A stretch of DNA of 64,000 nt from Gnetum montanum (lineage: Eukaryota; Streptophyta; Gnetopsida; Gnetales; Gnetaceae). The notes below the pieces were generated by a model. It had not been told where the DNA came from. It saw only the letters and a program-made list of their open reading frames with translations, and searched no databases. Where the stretch lies: assembly GCA_015680685.1 (NCBI GenBank), contig MNCI01024031.1, positions 343,238 through 407,237 on the forward strand. The letters run 5' to 3'. Positions 1-11,389 of the stretch are shown here, piece by piece (positions within the stretch are counted from its first letter, which is position 1; each line of letters begins with the position of its first letter). A program made the translations under genes and the position numbers.

Positions 1-740
1 ATTAGTAGTATTGAGATATGATATACATAACATTAAGGCCTTAAGAAGTTGAGTGAGTCCCATATGCTAAGTTGGTAGCATCTCTTTCTATTCTTCTATG
101 AGTGCTCATCTCATTTATTTAATCTTACTTATTTTTTAAAATTTTGTTTTCTAATTATGTACTTCACTTATTTTTAGAAAATTTATCATCCTAACACATT
201 TAATCTTATTTTTTTATTATGCATCTTAGTATCTCACCACACTTCCTCTTCCTTTTTCAGTTAGTTTTAGAAAATTTATTTCTTTATTAGCATTAAGTTA
301 GTTTTGGAAATTTTGAGTTGTTTTTAGAAAATATAATAGCTTTTATTTTAGAAAAATTATTAATTTTTATTCTTTAGTTGATGCATCAAGTATAAAAAAA
401 ACTTTATTTAATTCAAGTAATGCTTATCTAACTTGTCTAACCTTATGTGCTTTTAAGAAATTAATTTTTAAAATAATCAACTTCAGTTCTTTTATAAAAT
501 TTACTATTTTATAATTCATCTTAATACTTTTAATTCTTTATTAAACATATTTATTATTTTTAGAAGCTCAAATCATGTTTGTACAAAATTTATTATCATG
601 ACATACATTCTCTTAGAAATTTTATTTCTTTAGCCTACATCTTTAATGCTTTGAGAAATCGAAATTTACTTTAGGAAATATTGTTGAAATACAATAAGCC
701 ATTGTAAATTCTAATTTGATTATTAAAAAGTTTACTAATA
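1..740. other. AT-rich flank, no gene seen
   Basis: T- and A-rich DNA with short repeated phrases such as ttttagaaaatttat. I see no coding frame, LTR end or RNA gene here. It lies upstream of the Helitron zinc-finger remnant and may contain the Helitron 5' part, but no Helitron 5' terminus could be recognised. Confidence 0.5.
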
Positions 741-748
741 TCTAATCT

Positions 749-938
749 TGTAGTGTGTGTAATGAGATGTATCAAAGCAGAAATCTAAAACCATCATGGA
801 GAAGATCCATGTGCAATAGGTGTAAGTTAGAAAAAAAAAACTTGATATTTTTAATGAAAATGGTGAAGAGATTAAAATATTATTTGTTGAAATAATATGA
901 ATCTAGGACCCCAACCTAGAGTTCTAAGAAAATTAATA
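749..938 (+). pseudogene. Helitron Rep N-terminal zinc-finger remnant, interrupted by element A
   Basis: In frame from 749 the DNA reads CSVCNEMYQSR and, 21 codons after the first cysteine, CNRCK, so two CxxC pairs (749-760 and 812-823). This matches the cysteine pairs near the start of plant Helitron Rep-helicase proteins. A shifted frame at about 903-938 reads LGPQPRVLRKLIK and continues across element A, after the AAGGT duplication, as VKEMLISRIN. In Helitron proteins this is the segment P..L..L..VEEMLIARV. The piece is frameshifted and contains stops. What is seen is the cysteine pattern and the continuity across the insertion; the family assignment rests on recall of Helitron_like_N proteins. 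Confidence 0.75.
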
Positions 939-943
939 AAGGT
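939..943. repeat. Target site duplication of element A, left copy (AAGGT)
   Basis: The five bases next to the LTR end at 944 are aaggt. The same five bases follow the other LTR end at 14347-14351. Gypsy integrases make 5-bp duplications, so this fixes both ends of element A. Confidence 0.92.
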
Positions 944-1733
944 TGATGAGCGGTGAGGTACCCCTACGTCCAACCATATGAATAACAAAGTGTTCCCACG
1001 TGATCCAATCAAATTCCATGGACTTTATTATTTCTAGTGCACTAGTGATTTAGGAAGTGAATTTAGCCTTAAGGTCAATTGTTTTCTTCGCAATTACACT
1101 TGTGATGTTTGTTGGTATGGTTAAGTGTAACTAAGGCATTCAATTTTTATCATTTTGATGTTTTATAGATCAATGTTCAAATATGGATAAAAGTAATTTG
1201 ATTAACTAATCTAAATTAACTAATTTACTAGCATTTAACTAATCCTAACATAAGTATCTATTCCCACTTTCCATACACATATTGAACCCATGTATCAACT
1301 ATTGGGTGACCAACCACTATGCTACTGGGTGTACCAAGCAATAATGCTGTTGGGATTACCAAGTGAATATGTGTTACGCTTGAAGTAGTTGTACTTATGT
1401 ATTTAATCTATCTAGCTTAATTACTTCATTAACTCATTTGGTGAAAAATATTTGCAAAAGAGTTGAAAACAATTAACAAATAATTGAAAACATTGAATGC
1501 ATAAATGAAATAGCTAATCTATCCAAAGTGTTGCAAGGTTTATCAAAAAGCTCATCTTTATTATCACACACAATATTGTGCTCAAGTACAACAATGCTAG
1601 AATAAAGATCCATACACTTAGTGACTTCTAATATGGGCACTCAAGGAAAAAATTCTAACTTTTGAATGGAAAAAATGCAAGAGATTCACTGTTATTGAAA
1701 TCTAAATTTCCATAAATGTGATTAGTAGGTGCA

Positions 1734-1741
1734 TATTTATA
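1734..1741 (-). promoter_or_regulatory. TATA box in element A 3' LTR
   Basis: TATAAATA on the minus strand, just downstream of the U3 repeats. The 5' LTR has the same sequence at 14195-14202. Confidence 0.6.
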
Positions 1742-1758
1742 AGTGATAGACAAACATT

Positions 1759-1855
1759 GCATCGACGGGGCCTCATCAATGAAGGGTGAGATGCATTGAT
1801 GGGGCCTCATCAACATAGGGAGAGATGCATCAATTGGGCCTCATGGACACAACCA
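1759..1855 (-). repeat. 34-bp U3 tandem repeat in the element A LTR
   Basis: Units start at 1759, 1793 and 1827, each built around gatggggcctcatcaa. Degenerate versions recur in the 5' LTR at 14218-14330 and in the solo LTR at 63105-63205. The position directly upstream of the TATA box would suit an enhancer; that role is inferred. Confidence 0.75.
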
Positions 1856-1873
1856 ACCAACAATGACTCATCA

Positions 1874-1888
1874 TACCCCCATGACTGA
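1874..1888 (-). other. Polypurine tract of element A
   Basis: On the minus strand the DNA next to the 3' LTR reads agtcatgggggta before the LTR start TGATGA. The same tract precedes the 3' LTR of element B at 38779-38790, supporting both as plus-strand primers of one family. Confidence 0.8.
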
Positions 1889-2099
1889 ATGAAAAATCAT
1901 CCTCAGGTTCTTTTACAAAATTGGGAAGGTATGGGATTATTAATTAACATTTCTTCAACAAAACAAACTGACCAACGTGACAAAAAATGGAGTGCCCAAT
2001 GTATTGATCAACACATTACAAAAATGGTGGTGTTCAGGACACAAAATTGAACACCATGATACAATTCTTCAAAAATTGGACAACACGTTCCTTGATGGT

Positions 2100-4963
2100 G
2101 TGATACTTGTTGGAAAAGATCAAATGGTCCTAGGTGGTGGTGGTTCCTAAGGCTTCAAGGGACCTTTACCAGCTTCACCTATTAGTAGTGGGTGAGGCAG
2201 TTGTGATTATCCTACTATTGCTACAACTTCAGGCAAGAGGTGGAAAGCCTCCTATAGTGCTTTCATTGTCTCCTCCTTACTCCTAGGATCATGCACTGTC
2301 CACATAGCTTTTCCAATGTGGGTTGAAACAAACACATCCCAAGGACATGAGAATGCTAGAAATAACTCATTGACATTGATAAACTAGGTAGCAAACTATT
2401 TACATTCAATGTCAAACACTCTCACTATGTTCTTTAGCTCTTAGTAGTCATTCATCCATTTGGCTAGGTCCTCAGTGATAAATCATTTATATGTGACTCA
2501 TCCTTTAAGAACTTCAAGTTCAGCATTAGCAGTATCAAGCTTTTTCTTGGTGTCCTTGTGGTGTTTGAAATTGGCCTCACATAGTAGATACAAGCTAGCC
2601 ACTTGTTTCTACCATTTTTACCATGGTTGTCTAGCTTTCAACATTGTCAAGTTTGCATAATAGAGATTGGTCAATTCCATATACTCTATCATTTCCTTGA
2701 TCTACAACTCCTTCAAGTGGATCTTCACTTTTTTATAGGTATCAATCCCATCAAGGATGGGCCACCACATCTCTCTTCCTTGCTAGAATTATTGGAGGAC
2801 TTTATTCACTTTCATCTTTGCCATATAGATTTTTTTTTCACTAATTTTCTTTTGCAAGCCAACTTGGTCCCTGTAGTGATTTTTCACTCTCTCAAATTAG
2901 AGAGCTTCATTCTTCTAGGTGGAAAACTCAATGATAGACTTTTTTCACAAGGTGTGTACCTCCTCCATTGACAAATTATGGTTCTCCATGGTCAATTTCC
3001 TTAGTTTAGTGTTTACCTTAGCAAGTTTCTCCTGCTATTAATGAATAAACTTTTACATTTGATCTCTCTGAGCATTAACATTTCATAAGCAATGATTTTT
3101 TGTGGTAAATACTTCATTCTTTTGGTGCATCTAATTCAAGTCCTTTTTGAATGAGTGCATTTTAGCTTCTACCACGGATTGTTTGAAGATGGTCATTACT
3201 ACTTCCTCCTTAGCCTTTTGAAATCATTCTTGAAGCTATTTGATATCTTCATCTCTTGTCGTTGCCAAGCTAAGGATTTTTTTTCTGCAAGTTAGGCATG
3301 ACGTTCAACAGCCTCAATGGCCAAGCATTGATTTTGCTCTTGGGTTCTTTCTAGTTGCCCTTCTAAGATGATTCATATACCTCTTACATTTAGTAGCTTC
3401 AACTAGGTTGCAGTGATGTTCTTCGAGAGATCAAAGATGTCCAAAATTGATTGCCTGGTTCCTACCAGTCATTCCGGAAACTATTCGTACTAGGCTGCAT
3501 TCAATTTCCTGTTGATCATGCTTGTGGATGTCTACACATCTATAAGTGTAGATATGTCTAGTACAAACATCATGGGTGCATTCAATGCTTCAGCTACCAC
3601 TTCTGTCACTATCTCCTACCCTTGGTGTTGCATCACCAAGATAGTTGCCTCTTCACCTTCCTTCAACCTCATTGAGAAAGTGCAACATTCCCAAAGATTT
3701 GTAGGAATAGATGATGTGTTTCTAATGACACCATAGCCTCTTGGACATTGGGATCTAACCTCGAAGATAGCTACATTCTTTAGGCAAATAAAATAGAACT
3801 ACTACTCTCCATTTAGCTAACTATTTGGGCCACCTCATTAAGGTGACTCGTCATTGGCCAATACATAGATGGATCTACCCCACTCATTCCTACTTGTTGC
3901 TCTTGTTTGCTTAAGAGCTATTCTCAGATTTGTTATAGATGCTCAAGTTCTACATGGGCCTCTGTTGTTGTCTCCTAAGTGAGTGGTGGTGGCGACAACT
4001 CTTCTTCTTGAGTGGCTGTTGGCATCTTATCTTTCTTGATTTCTACGCATGAGGCTAAGGGAGCATGCTTGAGAGTGTCATTTAAGCAGTGAATGATACT
4101 TTTCCTCTTGCAAAGTTTTCTGATAAGGCACAGAAAGAGTAGGGTCTTCCTTCCATGATTTTTCTCCTTAAAGCACTTTTCAATCTCCAAATAAACCAAT
4201 TGTAAAAGGTTAATGGGAAATTTCCCACTTAGAGCAACGCATGCTTAGATGGAGAAAGTAGTCATCTTGCTTGGCCTTATTGTTGGATTGAGGTGATAGG
4301 TCACAATCATGAAATAAATTTGCTTTGCCAGTGTGAGCACACCATACTCCTTACAGTCCACCCCATAGCATCACTAGGTCCATTCCCTTTTTGCCTCAAG
4401 ATCACCTTTTGTTGATATTTTTGCTAATTGTGTTCTACTGTCTGGCAACCCTAGTTCCTATGCAATAGTCTCTACTAATTAGGACACTTGAATGTCCTTG
4501 ACTTTTATAATGGACCCTAGCCTTCGACTATGCCAAAAGAGATAGGTCTCTTCCATGTACCATTCCCCACTAGATATGATGATTAGGCACATGGGAGAGG
4601 CTCACAATTGTGTCTTACATCCTCTGGAGCTTTTTCCAAAAATGGCCCAAATTTTATCTATTAAAGAAATGATCTTTGAATTTCTTAGGACTTGATGATG
4701 TCTAAGTAGGTTTAAGTTAGAGTGACCTCAAGCCTTGGCATGGGTCTAAGAACTTCTCCTCATTGGGATTGTTTGGTAGACACTTCTTCCTCTTGAGTTT
4801 GTCAAATAGATTCCACTTTGGGCTCCTCATGAAGAGGTCCCATTGTATGGGTCACCTCTTGTTGTTCTTAGCCTTATTCCTACTAGCCACTTCTAGCTCT
4901 AGGTCATTTCTCCTGTGATTGTGAGGGTTCTCCATCCTATGAATGTGTTTGTTTAGGCGCCAT
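2100..4963 (-). pseudogene. Extra gene of element A between integrase and 3' LTR; degenerate coiled-coil protein of unknown function
   Basis: A minus-strand coding relic starts with ATG at 4963 (MAPKQTHS) and can be followed with about one frameshift per several hundred bases to near 2100, roughly 900 codons. Order: a Q/E-rich N-terminus; a globular part around 4700-3950 with ELGLP, then LNPTIRPSKM and a hydrophobic helix followed by LFLCLIRKLCKR; then a Q/E/K-rich region to about 2500 with heptad-like stretches (KKKLDTANAELEVLK at about 2545). Most stops are TAA/TAG/TGA where CAA/CAG/CGA would fit. The globular part resembles, from memory, proteins filed as putative plant transposon protein, common in the env position of Athila elements. 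No signal peptide or membrane helix was seen, so an envelope role is not supported. Confidence 0.6.
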
Positions 4964-7080
4964 TTGTAATCACAATAAGACCATAGATTAGCAATCATTG
5001 TGTAACCTTAAAATAATTGGGATACCTTAACTCTTAAGAGTAGTTACACTTGACTAAGTTGTGATTATGGCTAATTTAATTAGCTTAATTATTATTTTTA
5101 TTTATGTATTATCATTTATAAATTATCCAAAAGGTTTTTGGAAGGGTTAATTATCAAAAGAGTTGATATTTTTATGTTGTTAAGGTTACTAACCCTTGGG
5201 GTGGGGGGTGGGTGGTTAGAATTATTTTTTGAAAATTTCATAGGAGACCTTAAAGTTTGTAGCCCCCAAAATAAAGATCTTACTTCTGGTAAGCATAGGA
5301 TCAAAAAATAGAGTGATTTGGACAAATGGTTCAAAAGTTATGAGCTCTAGAAGGTTTTGGGCTTTGAAAAATTACAAAAATTCCTTATGTGTTCAATGGT
5401 ATATATAGTATTTTTGCACTGCATTGATGAGGTCTCATTGGCATGGCCTCATCAATGTGGTCAACTATGTTGATGAGGCCTCATCGATGCAGCTATTGAC
5501 TACCATTAACTTCCCTTGACTTTGGTCAAATTTTTAAAATGCAAAGAATTTTTTTATGAAATTAGGGTCAAATGAAAGCTTCGAAGACCAAGAATAGTAT
5601 GAAATCATGAGAAGAGGATGTTGAAGTTCATAAATTTAAAAAAAATGGAGAAATTTTTATTTAATGGATGAATGCAATAAAAGATTAAGGAGTACTAAGT
5701 CGTTTACACAATAGAAAATATGAAATATAGGAGTGTAGCAATGTAAAGGTGAGGAACCTTAACTAATCAAGCCAAAAGCTATGCAAGTGGATCTTCCCCA
5801 TAGCAATCTCATGTACTTTTTTCCCTTGAATAACCTCAACTAAGGGGTCCATGGGCAACCATAGAGGTTATTGGATGGGTGGATTCTTTAACTATAGAAT
5901 CCATGGGCCTTGTTCTATAGTTAAGGACCAACCTGAAAGAATCCACTCAAGAATCTCAACACATCAGACTAAGACATAGAGCATAACATAGAACCTGATA
6001 GTGAGGTGAATTATGGAAATATGATAGAGAAGGTGGAATGGAATTCCAAATTAAGGTCATAAGAAGTTCCTTGTGGAATTTTTCATTAAAATGACCTGAG
6101 AAGTTCCATCCTCAGTCTTGACCAGAACCATCTACTTTCAATGACTTCACATCACCACTCTAAGACTAATCCACCCACTTTAAACACAAGAGTGCTTCAA
6201 CAAAACAACCATCATTCCACAAAGATATGAAAGGAGAAGTAGGAAGTAAGAGAGAGGGCCTTAGGTTGAGGGGAATGCTAGGCATAGGTGCATGTTGTTC
6301 AAGTCCCATAACTAGTGCTTGTAGCCCTTTTATTTGTCCAAGGGGTATGCTTTGAATTCCCATACTTTTCCTTTTTTCTTGAAATGGAAACCACACCATG
6401 TGAGGACTTATTCATGTTGAAGGGATGTGCTTTGAATTTCCAACATTTTTTTTGAATGATGGGAACCACACTATGCAATGACATTATTTGTCTTCCTATC
6501 ATTAGGTGGTATGGAATGGTTAGAAGTCCATGTAGAACACTCAAGCACTCAAGCAAGAAGAAGAGTACAAAGAGTATTAAGTCCCCTTGAAGGCACACCT
6601 TTTACAATCCTTTAGATCCTTCCTAATTCTGGAACTACATAGGTCACCAATTGGTTAAAAGTTTCTTTAATGAAAAGGGACCTCAAATTCCTAGAACAAG
6701 AAAAACCATAGAGTTTATTGGATGGGTGGATGATGTGGACTCACTGCCTATTCCATGAAAAATAAACTATGCCAAAGTCATCAAACATCATAATTCAAAA
6801 ATAGAAACCACACATCGATAATCACACATTAAGCACAAACCATCATTAATAAACAACAATAGCAGCATTGTGTCCTATGAAAATAAAGTAGATTTATTAA
6901 TTAAAAATGAAAAAAATACCACACTTAAACAAAAGGAAACAAAATAAAGTAAAATATATATGAAAGTGTAAAATAATCAAGAAAGTTAAAAGGTACTAAA
7001 AATGGCATAAAATTAAAAAAATTTAAAAATCAAAAATTTGTAAAATCAAAAATGTGAAAAAAAAGGTAGAAAAACTAAGA
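4964..7080 (-). other. Non-coding post-integrase spacer of element A
   Basis: No gene seen. Segment 5800-7080 is collinear on the minus strand with 36690-37450 of element B: both carry the phrase gggaattcaaagca followed by a tract ending in taaggccct. This shows A and B share the spacer. Segment 5408-5500 contains a U3-like piece (ggtcaactatgttgatgagg) matching the 5' LTR near 14290, so LTR-derived sequence has been copied into the spacer. Confidence 0.65.
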
Positions 7081-7094
7081 GGCCATGGTAATGA

Positions 7095-8540
7095 TCAACA
7101 TGAACGACCATCTCCCCCATGACTAAGTTGAAGAGAGGAGATATGAAAAATAGAACATGGTTGTCCATTTGTTAAGGTAGTAGTCACACTGCCCAAACTT
7201 AGTTTTAGGAAAGGTCTAACTTGTTGGATATTAACCAACTGCTTTTTATTTGGGCTATCAGGTTTGTAAATTATCATGGCCCCAGAGGGAAAGGTTTGAT
7301 CAATCATATAAGTTCCCTCCCACAATATTTGGAATTTTATCTTTTGAGGTACATGTGTTGGGTTCCAGTAAAGAATCTTATCTCTTGGTTGAAGTTTTAC
7401 TTTCTTGATTCTAAAGTCATGATGCTATTTGCTAAATGCCTTGTTCACCTCATTCAAGGATAGGGCCACTAAGCAATTTTCATCTAGAACATTCAAATTG
7501 ATCAATCTTTCCTTCTATGCTAAACTTAGGTCAAGGTTTAGATCAGAGGCCGTTAAGAGTGTATAGAGCTCAAATTGAATTAGAAGCATTGGAAGTTTTC
7601 TATACACTAGCTCATAGAGAGAATATCCAATAGGAAGTTTCTAAGTTGAATGATAAGCCTAGAGAGAATCGTTAAGTTTTGTACTCTAGTCCTTCCTATA
7701 TTTACTAATGGTTCATATTAGTATTTTTGTAATCTCTCAATTGGTTACCTCTACTTCAATATAGGCTTGGGGGTGGTAAGGTGTTGTTAATTTATGTTCT
7801 ACCTCTAAAAATTGCATTAATTTTCTAAATTTGGAACATGTGAAATGAGTTCCATTATCAGAAATTAGTGAAAATTACCTATTTACTATATTTTTTTTGT
7901 ATAAATTTTGTAGCAATGGATGATGTACAATCAGTAACAACTATCGCATCTACCCATTTTTTGCAGTAGTCAACTGCTACTATGATATATGCTTTCCCAT
8001 TAGACATGGATGTGATTGAACCCATGAAGTCAATGCCCCATATCTCGAAAGGTTCTAGTGGTTAAATTCACTATTAAGGACCTTCCATGTGAGCAGTCAT
8101 CCCCCCATCATGTTGACAACATTCACAAGACTTCATGAATGGGTGGGCATCCCTAAAGATTATGGGCTAATAGTATCTCACCATTAGGATTTTTATGGAT
8201 ATGCATCTCCCTACATAGTGGCCTCAGCAAGGCCCTTCATGAGCATCCTGGAGAATGTGTAGTTGATCTTCATCAAAGACACACCAATAGATCAGGGCAT
8301 CGACACATACCTTGTAAATGTATCTGTTGATTTCCATGAAGTATTTGACCGAATGAAGAAATTGTTACTTTTTCTTAAAATCCAAGTCCTGTGGCATCTC
8401 TTGAACAAGAAGATATGTGAGGATTCCATTAAACCATATTTCGTTTTCAAGTGTTTGTTCATTTATTGCTCCAGTAAAGTGGAGTTCGTTTGGAAACTGA
8501 TTAGAGAGCAAGATTTCCTCCTCTTTGTTATCCCATCTTA
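7095..8540 (-). pseudogene. Element A integrase (pol C-terminal part)
   Basis: The integrase joins cDNA to the host chromosome. Reading the minus strand downwards: an N-terminal zinc-binding region with CECCQHDGG at about 8120; the catalytic-core start WGIDFMGS at about 8040 and VDYCKKWVDAI at about 7970; and a C-terminal part at 7325-7095 reading WEGTYMIDQTFPSGAM, as in Athila/Tat integrases. No chromodomain is visible, as expected for this lineage. The reading frame is broken by stops and several frameshifts, so it is inactive. It follows RNase H directly and precedes the spacer. Confidence 0.8.
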
Positions 8541-8960
8541 AGTGAGAGAGATGGTCAAAAACCACATTCTCGATCCCTTTCCAATCTACCATAATGAGAT
8601 AAAATTCCTGTAAGATCATGAGCCACAATATAACAAGAGTGCTCATCGTTAGCTTATTCATAAGGATGCAAATTGCACCATGGTCCAGATGTATAAATAT
8701 CTTGTAACCTAGCACATAATGTCTAAACTTTTCTAGTGCATACACTAGTACCATTAATTATTTCTCTATGGTGTTGTAATTCAACCACAGTGGATATAAT
8801 ATAGATATTTCTTATTGTCCAACTACATGAGCATTGCTCCCAAATCATAGTTAGATGCATCTATCATGATATGGAATGGTTTGAACCAATTTGATGCTTG
8901 TATGATTAGTGTTTCTATGAGTTTCTCCTTTAATTATTGGAATGCATGCTGACATTCCTT
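8541..8960 (-). pseudogene. Element A RNase H
   Basis: RNase H removes the RNA strand of the RNA:DNA hybrid during reverse transcription. The start of the domain reads IMIDASNYDLGAML at about 8875, containing the first acidic residue of the fold. The end reads VYALEKFRHYVLGYK and then ENVVFDHLSHL at about 8560, the typical ENxxADxLSR ending. Several stops interrupt the region between these. It is contiguous with RT upstream and integrase downstream. Confidence 0.82.
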
Positions 8961-10000
8961 TGTCCAAATGAAAGGTGCATCCTTCTTTGTAAGTTCTACC
9001 AATGGCTTTGCAATCTTAGAGAAATTCTCAATAAATCATCAATAGAAACTAGTATGTCCAAGGAATGATTAGATATCTTTTATGGTCCTTGGTTGGTGTG
9101 TTATTTCTTAGATGACCTTTGTCTTTTCTAAGTCTACCTTAATCCCTTTCTATGAAATTTAATGCCCTAGCACAATGCATTCTTGGACCATGATATGGCT
9201 TATTTTCTAGTTGAGCCATAGGTTTATCTCTACACATCTCTTTAGTACTTGCTCAAGTCAGTCCAAGGCTTACTCAAATGTAGCTCCATAAGTGGAGAAG
9301 TCATCCATGAAAACTTCAACACCACTACTAATTTTTTGTTGAAAGATACTCATGACCAAGCATTGAAATGTTGCAGGGGCATTGCATAGGCCAAATGACA
9401 TCTTACAGTATGCAAATGTCCCCCAGGGACTCGTGAATGTTGCCTTGGCTTGGTCTTCTAGCAAAATTTGGATTTGGTTATAGCCACTATAACCATCCAA
9501 GAAACTATAATAATAATGCCTAGATATGGTATCTAATACTTGATCTACAAATGACAAAGGAAAATGATCCTTAAATGTTTCCACATTTAACAGTCTAAAG
9601 TTGATGCAAACCACCCATTTGTCACCCTTCTTCATTACTACTATGAGTGGGCTAACCCATTCACTGTCCATGATTGGATAGATGAACCCTACCTTGAGGA
9701 GTTGTTCTATCTCCTCCTTGATGATTTATTTTAATTTGGGGTTCAACCACCTCTGCAGCTACCTTCTAGGCTTCATGGTCGGGTTAGTGTAGATGCAATG
9801 TTGGCATATCCTTGGATCAATTCCTGTTAATTCTGGATATGACCAAGAAAAGGTTTTTGACCATTTATTTCTCACCTTTAACAACTTTTCTTTTTATTTA
9901 GGAGCATGTTTGACATTAATGATGATTGGTTTACCATTTTTTAAAAATGCATACTCAATGCCACCCGATAAATTTTTTAGTTCTGAGGGTTCCTGATTGA
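8961..10000 (-). pseudogene. Element A reverse transcriptase
   Basis: RT copies element RNA into DNA. An open stretch of 133 codons (9671-9270) carries SPLIVVMKKG, YSFLDGYSGYNQIQI, TFAYCKMSFGLCNAPATFQ and the catalytic box FMDDFS at 9300-9311, in the expected order. Upstream, FSWSYPELTGIDP at about 9840 marks the RT N-terminus. Downstream, [19 protein letters not shown] and [12 protein letters not shown] lead to RNase H. Wording and spacing fit the Athila/Tat branch of Ty3/gypsy. Stops before 9671 and after 9270 make it non-functional. The catalytic aspartates themselves are intact. Confidence 0.92.
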
Positions 10001-10205
10001 AGTGATTAGGGATCTTCAACTCTCCCCAATAGGTATCATCATCTTCATTAGAGAATTGGGAATGAACATGTTCAATTTTGTCCATGCCTTTAACATATGC
10101 ACATGTTAGACTCTCAGTTGGCTTCATGCATATTGTGCTACTATCTGAATTAGTGATTAGCCACTAGGTGTCCTTTTGCTTTGTGGCTACTACATACTAA
10201 CACCT

Positions 10206-10740
10206 CTAAATGTTAATTTCTTGCACACATTCATTACATGCCTTAATGTATGTTCTTTTGATTAACCAAATATTTTGCATGCAATTGCACCCATTGTTGT
10301 TGTACACAATGCATGGAATATGCTTCTTCTCAATATTTGCTAGCTCATTTTCCTTGGATATTTCTAAGGATAGGTCCCTTATTCCCATTTGTGCATTAAC
10401 CGTGCTTAACCAAGTCCTTTCCATAATGATGGGAAAGTTAATTTTGCAATTGTTCACCTTGATTACTAGAAAATCAATAGGATAAGACCACCCATAGACT
10501 ATGGTTACAATGTCCTCTACTAATCCCAAAGGGATAATAATTGATTGATTTGCTAATTCGAAATGGATTTTGCTCTTCTTAGGAGGTGGTAGGTTCTAGG
10601 CCTTGTACATATCATAGGAGATGAGATTAACTCTAGAACTAGAGTCAAGAAGAGCCTTGCATGGCTCATTTCCAATAATTTGTAGATAGATGAGTGGACT
10701 TCCTAGGTCAGATCTTTTGTAGGAAGGTTGCCAACCTTAA
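10206..10740 (-). pseudogene. Element A aspartic protease
   Basis: The protease would cleave the Gag-Pol polyprotein. The active-site region at about 10660-10625 reads CKALLDSSSRVNLISY, where Athila-type proteases have a D-x-G-A-S motif. The expected glycine/alanine is replaced by serine, so it is probably inactive. The downstream fold reads GLVEDIVTIVYGWSYPIDFLV and then INFPIIMERTWLSTVNA, the usual ILGRPFL region. It lies between the gag remnant and RT on the same strand. Confidence 0.8.
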
Positions 10741-11389
10741 TCTAATCAAAAACAACATGGGTTAACATTACAGTGCGAATCCTAGGCAACACCTAGTTTG
10801 AAGGATAATTGAAGGTGTTTGATGCAAAGGATGAGGGTGATGGAGATGTAGGAAAATTAGCTGGAGTATGTTGTGAGGGCTAGAGAGGACTACTCGGCCA
10901 GAAGAAAGGTCATTTTCTTGATCAATCATCCGAACCACTTGGTTGAAAGATCAGTTGTGAATGCATAGCCCTTGTAGCATTTCATTGTTACAACTGTGAA
11001 GGAATCTCACCTTGCATGGATGGAGTAGAAGGTAACTAACTTGAAGGTGAAGGTGTAGGTGTAGAGGAAGGTGGAGAATGATAAGGATACAAATATGGAT
11101 TTTTCCCTCGAGTAGATGGTGAATGTGTTCAGTGATACTCTATAGGGTAATAGTGATGCTGGAATGATGCATGATTCATAGAACTTCTAGGGGAGATGGG
11201 ATACTAAACATAGTACCCATATGGATCTGGTTACCTATAAGGTTACTACTACCTTCGCAATGGCATTCTCCACAATTGCGGTTGATACCACTATTGGTTT
11301 TATTTATGCAGTTGTGAAGGAGTCCCACTTGGATAGTAAGCTTGTTGTGGCTGGTGGAACTATTGTGGACTATCTTGAGGATAAGGAAA

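Larger units (their letters stand above)
944..1873 (-). repeat. Element A 3' LTR
   Basis: 930 bp, matched along its length by 13404-14346. On the plus strand it begins tgatgagcggtgaggtaccc and ends ctcatca, giving TG...CA ends. It carries a TATA box at 1734-1741 and a 34-bp U3 tandem repeat. The U5 half shares the phrase acttggtaatcccaa with the LTRs at 33.0, 38.8, 56.9 and 63.1 kb. Confidence 0.93.

Noticed and set aside
2460-3736. Plus-strand open stretches inside element A
   Set aside because: They lie opposite the minus-strand extra gene, whose frame has recognisable protein character. The plus-strand readings do not.
8263-8541. Plus-strand open stretch of 92 codons
   Set aside because: Antisense to the RNase H-integrase junction of element A.
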